Source: Rhodobacterales bacterium 34-62-10
GTDB lineage: Bacteria; Pseudomonadota; Alphaproteobacteria; Rhodobacterales; Rhodobacteraceae
Length of the DNA: 6,544 nt
Assembly: GCA_002282555.1 (NCBI GenBank)
Contig: NCJR01000122.1
Coordinates: 1-6,544 of the forward strand
Direction: 5' to 3'
The position numbers and the translations under genes were made by a program. Position 1 is the stretch's first letter. Each line of letters starts with the position of its first letter. Of this stretch, positions 1 through 5,300 are shown piece after piece. A model generated the notes under the pieces. The model worked only from the letters and a program-made list of their open reading frames with translations, searched no databases and was not told the DNA's origin.

Positions 1-20
1 GCGAAAACGGTTTGTGCCAT
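1..20 (-). CDS. 5' end of a minus-strand gene, probably polyamine ABC transporter ATPase (partial)
   Basis: Only the first six codons and part of a seventh are in the window, reading MAQTVF and then leaving at the left edge. The ATG at 20..18 has an AGGG ribosome-binding site at 30..27, six bases upstream, which favours it over an in-frame ATG at 35..33. The gene lies directly downstream of the PotF-like binding protein on the same strand. From memory, roseobacter PotA/PotG-type ATPases often begin with a similar M-A-x-T-V-F peptide, and polyamine transporter operons commonly place the ATPase next to the binding protein. The identity is inferred from position and these few residues; nothing of the ATPase domain is visible. 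Confidence 0.4.
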
Positions 21-41
21 ACCGGTCCCTGTCATATGTTA

Positions 42-73
42 TAAAAAAGGCCCGCGCGATACACGCGCGGGCC
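42..73 (-). terminator. Intrinsic terminator after the polyamine-binding protein gene
   Basis: A perfect 10-bp GC-rich stem, GGCCCGCGCG at 49-58 paired with CGCGCGGGCC at 64-73, has a 5-base loop. On the minus strand it is followed directly by TTTTTTAT (48..41). It lies 15 bases past the stop codon of the binding-protein gene and only about 20 bases before the next minus-strand start. It therefore sits inside the presumed transporter operon. Such an internal terminator probably acts as a partial stop, or a 3' stabiliser, that leaves the binding protein more highly expressed than the membrane and ATPase subunits. Confidence 0.85.
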
Positions 74-87
74 GATTGTTTCGGGTC

Positions 88-1173
88 TCAGGTGCCCGAT
101 TTGATTTTGGTCCACAGACGGGTCACAGTACGCTGCACGGCTGCATCCCATGGTGTGGTGGTGAACAGGTTGTTCAGCGCTTCTTCCGAGGGGTAGATCG
201 CGGGATCGCCGATCACATCCTCGTTCAGAAACTCCTGCGAAGCTTTGTTGCCATTGGCGTAGTAGACGTAGTTCGACGCCGCCGCCATGTTCTGCGCATC
301 CATGATGAAGTTCAGGAAGGCATGCGCGCCCTCGACGTTTGGTGCATCGACAGGGATCGCCATCTGGTCGAACCACATCTGCGCGCCTTCTTTGGCAGCA
401 TTGTAGGCAATCTCGATACCGTTATTGGCTTCGGCTGCACGGTCACGGGCTTGCAGGATGTCGCCGGACCAGCCCAGAGCCACGCAGATGTCGCCATTGG
501 CGAGGGCGTTGATGTATTCCGAGCTGTGGAATTTCTGGATATGCGGACGGATCGCCATGAAGACCGCTTCGGTCTTGGCGATGACTTCCGGATCATGGCT
601 GTTGGGATCCTCGCCCAGATACTGCAAAGCGGCCGGGATCATCTCGGCGGGTGCGTCCAACATCATGATGCCGCAGGCGGCCAGCTTTTCCGCATTCGCA
701 GGGTCAAAAATCAGCGACAGGCTGTCGATCGGTGCATCTGCGCCAAGGATCTCGGTCACCTTGCCGACGTTCACGCCGATCCCTGTGGTGCCCCACATGT
801 AGTTGATCGAGTAGGCGTTGTCGGGGTCATACTGCGCTGTGCGCGACGAAACGACATCCCACATGTTCTCAATGTTGGGGAGCTTGGATTTGTCCAGCTT
901 CTGGAATGCGCCCGCCTCGATCTGGCGCTGGAGGAACGTGCCGGTTGGTACGACCACATCATAGCCAGACCCGCCAGCCAGCAACTTTGTCTCAAGAACT
1001 TCGTTGCTGTCGAAGACGTCATAAATCAGCTTGAGGCCGGTTTCAGCTTCGAACTTCGCAAGAAGCTCTTCGTCAATGTAGTCGGACCAGTTGTACACGC
1101 GCACTTCCTGCGCCGCGGCAGCGCCTGCCATGAGCGCGAGTGTTGCGGTCATGGTCACCAGGTGTTGTCTCAT
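88..1173 (-). CDS. potF: PotF-like polyamine (putrescine-type) ABC transporter substrate-binding protein
   Basis: This 361-residue periplasmic protein binds a polyamine and delivers it to an ABC permease. It has a Sec signal peptide (residues 1-21, MRQ then a hydrophobic Leu/Ala stretch ending in AAAA, cleavage predicted before Q22). The mature protein starts EVRVYNWSDYI, and W29-S30-D31-Y32 match the ligand-contacting WSDY of E. coli PotF. Further PotF-like blocks are YDVFDSNEVLE, DKSKLP, YMW(G)TTGIG, LDAPAE, FHSSEYINALANGDICVALGW, and the C-terminal WTKIKSG. Length is normal for the family. In the GAQMWFD block, Trp sits where E. coli PotF has the pocket Phe (F276, from memory), as in PotD, so ligand preference between putrescine and spermidine is open. 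The start at 1173 is chosen because AGGGAG lies seven bases upstream and the signal peptide begins there; an in-frame ATG at 1251 would add 26 residues in front of the signal. The gene is divergent from the GntR regulator and followed by a terminator and a probable ATPase gene. Confidence 0.93.
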   Translation of the reverse strand: MRQHLVTMTATLALMAGAAAAQEVRVYNWSDYIDEELLAKFEAETGLKLIYDVFDSNEVLETKLLAGGSGYDVVVPTGTFLQRQIEAGAFQKLDKSKLPNIENMWDVVSSRTAQYDPDNAYSINYMWGTTGIGVNVGKVTEILGADAPIDSLSLIFDPANAEKLAACGIMMLDAPAEMIPAALQYLGEDPNSHDPEVIAKTEAVFMAIRPHIQKFHSSEYINALANGDICVALGWSGDILQARDRAAEANNGIEIAYNAAKEGAQMWFDQMAIPVDAPNVEGAHAFLNFIMDAQNMAAASNYVYYANGNKASQEFLNEDVIGDPAIYPSEEALNNLFTTTPWDAAVQRTVTRLWTKIKSGT

Positions 1174-1324
1174 CAGGATACTCCCTTTGGTAAAGTTGTG
1201 GATCTGCTGTCCCCATTTCGGATTTTGATCAAGTTTTCTGCCGCAAGGCAATATGGCAATGTTTTCACGATGCCGTTAAACTCGCAAGCATCTGTCTTGG
1301 AAGATTGCAGGGAAAAGTGGCGAA
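1174..1324. promoter_or_regulatory. Divergent intergenic region between potF-like gene and gntR, with TTGATCAA palindrome
   Basis: These 151 bp must hold the promoters for both divergent genes. I see no convincing sigma70 pair on either strand. Visible elements are a perfect 8-bp palindrome TTGATCAA at 1225-1232, whose TTTGATCA (1224-1231) also occurs upstream of the aminotransferase gene, and a GGCAAT direct repeat at 1247-1252 and 1255-1260. There is also a short TCTT-GG-AAGA inverted repeat at 1295-1304, close to the gntR start. The TTGATCAA site is the best candidate for binding by the adjacent GntR protein; this is inference from position and sharing only. Confidence 0.45.
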
Positions 1325-2020
1325 ATGGACGACGGTGCCCGAAAAATGACCACCCTTGTGGAGACGGCGACGAACCCCCCGGCGCATGAGGTGATCTATC
1401 GAAAACTGCGCGACCAAATCCTGTTCGGAGAGATCGCGCCCGGCCAGGCCCTGACCATTCAAGGTCTGGCAGATCGTCTGAACGCCGGCATGACCCCTGT
1501 GCGTGAGGCGATCCGACGCCTGACAGCCGAAGGTGCGCTGGTCTTTCAAGGTAACAGACGGGTTTGTGTGCCGCAGTTGTCGGCAGCCAACATATCAGAA
1601 ATTATTTATGCGAGACAATGGCTTGAGTCGCATCTTGGGTTGCGTGCGACGGAACGCGTGACCCCGTCTGATCTGGCTCATCTGACCGCAATCGATACGG
1701 CGCTTGACCGGGCCATCGTCGCGGGTGACCTGCGCTCCTATCTTGAGAACAACTACCTGTTCCATGCGAAACTTTATGATCTGGCCGATGCGCCGATCCT
1801 GGCTGAAATGGCTGAAAGACTGTGGTTGCGCTTTGGCCCATCACTGCGTGTGGTGATCGGAAGGATCGGGACCCAGAACCTGCCGGACAAGCATAAAGAC
1901 ATGCTGAACTGCATGCGAACAGGTGATTCCGAGGGTGCGGCACGGGCCATGCGCGAGGATATGCTGCAAGGCATGGAGCAGATACGCGAGATGCTGAACC
2001 TCGAGTCCGCTGCACACTGA
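1325..2020 (+). CDS. GntR-family transcriptional regulator, FadR/FCD subfamily
   Basis: This 231-residue cytoplasmic DNA-binding regulator has the FadR-subfamily layout. A winged helix-turn-helix occupies about residues 20-83, with VIYRKLRDQILFGEIAPG, LADRLN and the diagnostic TPVREAIRRLTAEGAL at 57-72. An all-helical FCD effector domain follows from about 88 to 225. FCD proteins usually carry a metal site of Asp and three His. Here the apparent positions read N143, H147, H190 and D212, so the first Asp is Asn and the last His is Asp if my alignment is right; metal or ligand binding may differ from the norm. The ATG at 1325 has AGGGA at 1309-1313; an alternative ATG at 1346 would remove seven residues but lacks a good ribosome-binding site. 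It lies between the PotF-like gene and the aminotransferase gene and probably controls both, with a polyamine or breakdown product as a plausible effector (inference). Confidence 0.9.
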   Translation: MDDGARKMTTLVETATNPPAHEVIYRKLRDQILFGEIAPGQALTIQGLADRLNAGMTPVREAIRRLTAEGALVFQGNRRVCVPQLSAANISEIIYARQWLESHLGLRATERVTPSDLAHLTAIDTALDRAIVAGDLRSYLENNYLFHAKLYDLADAPILAEMAERLWLRFGPSLRVVIGRIGTQNLPDKHKDMLNCMRTGDSEGAARAMREDMLQGMEQIREMLNLESAAH

Positions 2021-2025
2021 TTCGA

Positions 2026-2053
2026 TTGACACTCAAAAATTTGATCATATTCT
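2026..2053 (+). promoter_or_regulatory. Candidate sigma70 promoter upstream of the aminotransferase gene, overlapping an operator-like palindrome
   Basis: TTGACA at 2026-2031 is a perfect -35 box. With a 16-bp spacer, TATTCT at 2048-2053 matches four of six -10 positions. Overlapping the spacer and the -10 box is the near-palindrome AATTTGATCATATT (2038-2051), symmetric except for one central T/T pair and sharing TTTGATCA with the potF/gntR intergenic region. A repressor bound here would block polymerase. The predicted transcript would start near 2060, about 60 bases before the chosen start codon. Confidence 0.45.
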
Positions 2054-2123
2054 TGGGCATGAAGAGGAGTCGCCTGTGGTGGCCCCTTACCATCTACCTT
2101 GAATGACCAAAACGAGGCCCGCC

Positions 2124-3521
2124 ATGACTGTGATCACCAACCACATGCCGACCCACGAGTTGCAGGCCCTTGATGCCGCGCATCACATGCATCCCTTCTC
2201 CACGCAGGAGGCGTTGGCGAAACGGGGGGCGCGTGTCATCACGCGGGCTGATGGGGTCTGGATCACTGACAGCGACGGCAACCGGATCATAGACGGAATG
2301 GCAGGCCTGTGGTGCGTGAACGTGGGTTATGGCCGTGACCGGCTGGCCAATGTGGCCGCACGCCAGATGAAGGAGCTGCCCTATTACAACACCTTCTTCA
2401 TGACCACGCATGTCCCTGCCATCGCACTGAGCCAGAAGCTTGCCGAGGTGGCGCCGGGTGACCTGAACCACGTTTTCTACGCGGGATCAGGGTCTGAAGC
2501 GAACGACACCAACATACGCATGGTGCGTACCTATTGGGCGCAAAAGGGCAAGCCCGAGAAGAAAGTGATCATCAGCCGCAAGAATGCCTATCACGGTTCG
2601 ACCATGGCAGGTGCATCCTTGGGTGGCATGTCGGGAATGCATGCGCAGGGTGGCCTGCCGATCCCTGACATTCATCACATCGATCAGCCGAACTGGTGGT
2701 CCGAGGGCGGAGACATGTCGCCTGAGGAGTTTGGTCTGGAACGCGCACGCCAACTGGAACAGGCTATCCACGATCTGGGAGAAGACAGGGTTGCCGCCTT
2801 CATCGCAGAACCCGTGCAGGGCGCGGGCGGTGTGATCGTGGCGCCAGATACCTATTGGCCCGAGATCCAGCGGATCTGCGACAAGTATGAGATCCTGTTG
2901 ATCGCTGATGAAGTCATCTGCGGATTCGGACGCACTGGCAACTGGTTCGGAAGCCAGACACTGAACATACGGCCCCATATTATGACCATCGCCAAGGGCC
3001 TGTCCTCGGGTTATCAGCCCATCGGTGGCTCGATTGTCTGCGACGAGGTGGCAAACGTCATCGGCGCTTGCGAATTCAATCACGGTTATACCTACGCCGC
3101 TCATCCCGTCGCCGCCGCTGTTGCGTTGGAGAACCTCAACATCATTGAGGAAGAGGGGATCATAAACCACGTCCGCACCGATATCGGACCCTACATGAAA
3201 GAGCTATGGACCGGGCTGATGGATCACCCGTTGGTCGGGGAAGCCAAGATTGTGGGCATGATGGGTTCCATTGCACTGACTCCCCACAAGGAGAGCCGCG
3301 CCAAATTCGCGTCAGAGCCCGGGACCGTCGGCTATATCGTGCGAGAGCGCTGCTTTGCCAACAATCTGGTGATGCGACATGTCGGCGACCGGATGATCAT
3401 CAGCCCCCCGCTTGTCATGACCCGGGACGAGGCCGACATTCTGATCGAACGCGCGCGCAAATCGCTTGATCAGGCGCATCAGCAGCTCATGGCCGAGGGG
3501 CTTATGGTGGCGGCCAGCTAA
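2124..3521 (+). CDS. spuC: Class III PLP-dependent omega-aminotransferase, putrescine/diamine-pyruvate type
   Basis: This 465-residue cytosolic enzyme of aminotransferase class III probably transfers an amino group from putrescine or another amine to pyruvate, giving an aminoaldehyde and alanine. Visible motifs are GLWCVNVGYGR (from 62), the PLP-phosphate loop GSGSEAND (121-128), AYHGST with the ring-stacking Tyr156, AEPVQGAGG, the cofactor Asp262 in IADEVICGFGRTG, the Schiff-base Lys291 in TIAKGLSSGY, and Arg423 in VGDRMIISPP. It strongly resembles, from memory, the structurally characterised Ruegeria pomeroyi omega-transaminase, which also begins near ITNHMPT. The start at 2124 is preferred because GAGG (2114-2117) lies six bases upstream and fits that homologue; an ATG at 2103 would add seven residues without a ribosome-binding site. 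The usual GYTYSGHP near the active site reads GYTYAAHP here. The PotF-like neighbour supports a polyamine substrate, but members of this family have broad amine specificity, so the gene symbol is provisional. Confidence 0.88.
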   Translation: MTVITNHMPTHELQALDAAHHMHPFSTQEALAKRGARVITRADGVWITDSDGNRIIDGMAGLWCVNVGYGRDRLANVAARQMKELPYYNTFFMTTHVPAIALSQKLAEVAPGDLNHVFYAGSGSEANDTNIRMVRTYWAQKGKPEKKVIISRKNAYHGSTMAGASLGGMSGMHAQGGLPIPDIHHIDQPNWWSEGGDMSPEEFGLERARQLEQAIHDLGEDRVAAFIAEPVQGAGGVIVAPDTYWPEIQRICDKYEILLIADEVICGFGRTGNWFGSQTLNIRPHIMTIAKGLSSGYQPIGGSIVCDEVANVIGACEFNHGYTYAAHPVAAAVALENLNIIEEEGIINHVRTDIGPYMKELWTGLMDHPLVGEAKIVGMMGSIALTPHKESRAKFASEPGTVGYIVRERCFANNLVMRHVGDRMIISPPLVMTRDEADILIERARKSLDQAHQQLMAEGLMVAAS

Positions 3522-3730
3522 GCAGTTTCGACATTGATCCGGCCTGAGCGCAAATCGCGATGGCCGGATTTGATATCTACTGCAGGAGAAAAAAGCGCGA
3601 GGCGTTGCTCATGCAAAACATTGCCTACCACTGCACTTGGCTTTCCCTTTGTGATCATTACAGTGAAACTTGCGTTGTCCGGTTGTGAAACCTCATAGAC
3701 ATTGGCGGCGCCCAATTGGGGGCAGGGCAA
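3518..3730 (-). CDS. Doubtful 70-residue open frame convergent with the aminotransferase gene
   Basis: On the minus strand a frame stays open from upstream of the intergenic region down to a TAG at 3520..3518, overlapping the aminotransferase stop codon. The only plausible start inside the intergenic region is TTG at 3730..3728, with AAAGG (3742..3738) seven bases before it, giving 70 residues. The product has a protein-like composition (for example ASFTVMITKG and SAVVGNVLHEQRLALFS), with no signal peptide or membrane segment. I do not recognise the family. Against it, only about half of third codon positions are G or C, well below the neighbouring genes, and the start is rare. It could be a small gene, the decayed 3' end of a lost gene, or chance. 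The same frame continues upstream antisense to the SDR gene. Confidence 0.22.
   Translation of the reverse strand: MPCPQLGAANVYEVSQPDNASFTVMITKGKPSAVVGNVLHEQRLALFSPAVDIKSGHRDLRSGRINVETA
3537..3569 (+). terminator. Inverted repeat after the aminotransferase gene, possible weak terminator
   Basis: ATCCGGCC at 3537-3544 pairs perfectly with GGCCGGAT at 3562-3569 across a 17-base interval in which GCG/CGC can add three pairs. It begins 15 bases after the aminotransferase stop codon, where a terminator is expected, but only TTGATATCT follows, so it lacks a proper T-run. It may stabilise the 3' end of the transcript or be a protein-binding site. Confidence 0.4.
3562..3594 (+). repeat. Intergenic element, copy 1 (GGCCGGATTTGATAT...GCAGGAGAAA)
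   Basis: This stretch aligns with 4599-4630 upstream of cobO at roughly 25 of about 32 positions, with three single-base gaps. The shared parts are GGCCG, ATTT, GATAT, GCA and GAGAAA or GAAGAAA. It overlaps the right arm of the inverted repeat ending at 3569. Its function is unknown; its purine-rich end resembles a ribosome-binding region, but no gene start follows closely here. Confidence 0.4.
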
Positions 3731-3802
3731 GTGACAACCTTTTTCCGCGTGCGGATGCCACTGATCCTGCAGGTCTGCGCGGGAAGAGCTTAGGTTGATC
3801 TG

Positions 3803-4579
3803 ATGGACATCAATGGAAAGATCGCGCTTGTCACGGGTGGTGCACAGGGCATTGGTCTGGCCCTCGCGCAAGCGCTGAAAACAGCCGGGGCTGCCTGTGT
3901 CGTGATCGCAGATCTGCGGTTGCCAGATCTGATGCCTTTTGGCGTGGATGATGCGCGGGTCTGCGACGTGTCGGATGCGGCGCAGATCGCGGCCTTGATC
4001 GACCAAGTCGAGGCAATTCACGGGCCAATTGACATCATGTGTTCCAATGCAGGTATCGCCACCGGGATGGACACGACATTCGAGAATATCGCCTTTGCTG
4101 ATCCTGCTGTCTGGGATCGGGCGTGGGCGGTCAATGTGATGGCCCATGTTCATGCGGCGCGCGTGTTGATCCCTCGGATGAAGGCGCGCGGCGGTGGGTA
4201 TTTCCTGCACACGATTTCAGCGGCTGGTTTGTTGTCGCAAGTGGGTTCAGCGGTCTATTCCACAACGAAACACGCGGCCGTCGGATTTGCCGAAAGTCTT
4301 GCCATCGGACATCGTGACGACGGTATCCGTGTGTCCATGCTGTGTCCGCAGGGTGTGGCCACCCCGATGCTGGAGGGTATTCCCGACGGTCCGCAATTGG
4401 GCGATGGCGTGTTGAGCGCAGAGGCCGTTGCTGACGCGGCGGTTGAGGGTATTCGCACGGAACGTTTCGTGATCCTTCCCCATCCTGCTGTGGCAGAGTA
4501 TATGCGCGCCAAGGTCGACAACTATGACCGCTGGATCGGGGGCATGGCCAAGTTGCAAAGGGCAATGAAACCCGGCTGA
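3803..4579 (+). CDS. Short-chain dehydrogenase/reductase (SDR), classical type, substrate unknown
   Basis: This 258-residue cytosolic NAD(P)-dependent oxidoreductase has a complete classical SDR fold. It has the dinucleotide-binding TGGAQGIG at 11-18, an acidic D37 at the end of the second strand (ADLR) that suggests NAD(H), D55-V56 contacting adenine, and NAG at 82-84. The catalytic residues N111, S139, Y152 and K156 (YSTTK) are followed by CPQGVATPM in place of the common PG motif. Length is normal, and the DxNGKxALVTGG beginning supports the start codon even though the ribosome-binding site (AGG, 3792-3794) is weak. The C-terminal helix with YDRWIGGMAKLQ is not enough to name a substrate. 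It precedes cobO by 67 bases on the same strand and might share its transcript. A role in oxidising an alcohol from amine breakdown is possible but unsupported. Confidence 0.9.
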   Translation: MDINGKIALVTGGAQGIGLALAQALKTAGAACVVIADLRLPDLMPFGVDDARVCDVSDAAQIAALIDQVEAIHGPIDIMCSNAGIATGMDTTFENIAFADPAVWDRAWAVNVMAHVHAARVLIPRMKARGGGYFLHTISAAGLLSQVGSAVYSTTKHAAVGFAESLAIGHRDDGIRVSMLCPQGVATPMLEGIPDGPQLGDGVLSAEAVADAAVEGIRTERFVILPHPAVAEYMRAKVDNYDRWIGGMAKLQRAMKPG

Positions 4580-4598
4580 CACCTGCGCTGTCTGCCTT

Positions 4599-4630
4599 GG
4601 CCGATTTGGATATTTTCAGCAAGAAGAAAC
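4599..4630 (+). repeat. Intergenic element, copy 2, upstream of cobO (GGCCGATTTGGATATTTT...)
   Basis: This 32-base AT-rich element ends in a purine run AAGAAGAAAC, 16 bases before the cobO ATG. It resembles the copy at 3562-3594. I recall similar GATTTGGATATTTT...AAGAAGAA stretches ahead of many genes in Rhodobacteraceae genomes, which would make it a lineage-specific intergenic motif, but I cannot verify that here. It could serve as a promoter (TTGGCC at 4597-4602 is a poor -35), a translation-enhancing leader or a small dispersed repeat. Confidence 0.45.
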
Positions 4631-4646
4631 AGGGAAAGTGCGGGCC

Positions 4647-5246
4647 ATGTCAGACGCAGAAAAGCACAATGCCGAGATGAAAGCATTGCAACAGGCGCAG
4701 CGTAGCAAGATCGCGGAAGCGGGAGATCCAGAACGGGGTCTGGTTCTGGTGCATACGGGCGACGGCAAGGGTAAATCATCCTCGGCCTTTGGTGTGGTGA
4801 TCCGCGCGCTGGGCTGGGGCCATTCCGTGGGCGTTGTGCAATTCATCAAGGGCACTTGGGTGACGGGCGAAAAGCAGTTTTTCGATAAGCTGGGCGACGT
4901 GACATGGTACACGATGGGCGAGGGTTTTACCTGGGACACGCAAGACCGTGACCGCGATGTCGCCGCTGCTGAAGCCGCGTTTGGCAAGGCGCGTGAGATG
5001 ATGGAAAGTGGTGACTTCGATCTGGTCGTGCTGGACGAGATCAACATCGCCCTGCGCTACGATTATCTGACAGCGCAGGCCGTTATCGCAGGGCTGGAGG
5101 CGCGGCACCCGCGCTGCGGCGTGATCCTGACCGGGCGTGACGCGCCGCAGGCCATTTGCGAATACGCTGACATGGTCAGCGAGATGCGCGAGGTCAAGCA
5201 TCCCTATCAGGCCGGGATCAAGGCGCAGCGCGGTGTCGATTACTGA
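4647..5246 (+). CDS. cobO: Cob(I)yrinic acid a,c-diamide adenosyltransferase (corrinoid adenosyltransferase, CobO/BtuR type)
   Basis: This 199-residue cytosolic enzyme transfers the 5'-deoxyadenosyl group of ATP to reduced corrinoid, making the adenosyl form in cobalamin synthesis and salvage. The family P-loop HTGDGKGKSSSAFG is at 36-49, where E. coli BtuR has GNGKGKTT. VVQFIKG follows, then TMGEGFTWDTQD, the Walker-B-like VVLDEINIALRYDY with D130-E131, ILTGRDAP, EMREVKHPY, and the typical C-terminal AQRGVDY. The N-terminal helix (residues 1-23, rich in Lys, Gln and Glu) and total length fit the family. ATG at 4647 is chosen over GTG at 4638 because AGGGA at 4631-4635 is too close to the GTG and homologues begin MS-D/E. 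It follows the SDR gene in the same direction and is closed by a strong terminator; no other cobalamin gene is visible. Confidence 0.95.
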   Translation: MSDAEKHNAEMKALQQAQRSKIAEAGDPERGLVLVHTGDGKGKSSSAFGVVIRALGWGHSVGVVQFIKGTWVTGEKQFFDKLGDVTWYTMGEGFTWDTQDRDRDVAAAEAAFGKAREMMESGDFDLVVLDEINIALRYDYLTAQAVIAGLEARHPRCGVILTGRDAPQAICEYADMVSEMREVKHPYQAGIKAQRGVDY

Positions 5247-5252
5247 CACGAA

Positions 5253-5278
5253 AAAGGGCCGCGCAGTGGCGGCCCTTT
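5253..5278. terminator. Bidirectional intrinsic terminator between cobO and ilvE
   Basis: AAAGGGCCGC at 5253-5262 pairs perfectly with GCGGCCCTTT at 5269-5278 around the 6-base loop GCAGTG. An A-run (5251-5255) on the left gives a T-run for minus-strand transcripts. TTTGCTTTT on the right serves plus-strand transcripts. It lies 6 bases after the cobO stop and 22 bases after the ilvE stop, so it ends both convergent genes. Confidence 0.9.
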
Positions 5279-5300
5279 GCTTTTGGATCAGGTCCAAAGA

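Larger units (their letters stand above)
3522..3802. other. 281-bp intergenic region with no convincing gene
   Basis: This stretch between the aminotransferase and SDR genes is lower in GC than its neighbours. It holds an inverted repeat at 3537-3569, a GGCCGGATTTGATAT element resembling one upstream of cobO, the perfect palindromes CCCAATTGGG (3711-3720) and CCTGCAGG (3766-3773), and an open minus-strand frame over its whole length (see the separate entry). The SDR promoter should lie here, but I cannot pick out a clear -35/-10 pair. The SDR ribosome-binding site is a weak AGG at 3792-3794, eight bases before ATG. Confidence 0.6.

Noticed and set aside
76..1389. Long plus-strand open frame (437 codons) opposite the PotF-like gene
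   Set aside because: It is antisense to a gene with clear family motifs and signal peptide, its product shows no recognisable domain, and long antisense frames are common in GC-rich DNA.
2077..2092. TGGT...ACCA inverted pair upstream of the aminotransferase as a FadR-type operator
   Set aside because: The half-sites are eight bases apart instead of the three expected for FadR-like operators, and arms of four bases are easily found by chance.
2487..3170. Minus-strand open frame of 227 codons opposite the aminotransferase gene
   Set aside because: It lies wholly antisense to the conserved aminotransferase core, with no ribosome-binding site or recognisable motif.
3711..3720. CCCAATTGGG perfect palindrome in the intergenic region upstream of the SDR gene
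   Set aside because: It is a single short palindrome with no second copy and no adjacent regulator gene, so no function could be supported.
3731..4210. Upstream extension of the orphan minus-strand frame opposite the SDR gene
   Set aside because: The part above 3803 is antisense to a complete SDR and reads as low-similarity Arg/His/Asp-rich sequence, so only the intergenic part was kept, at low confidence.
4131..4622. Minus-strand frame of 163 codons opposite the SDR 3' half
   Set aside because: It is Arg/Pro/Ser-rich antisense translation without motif support, overlapping a well-supported gene.
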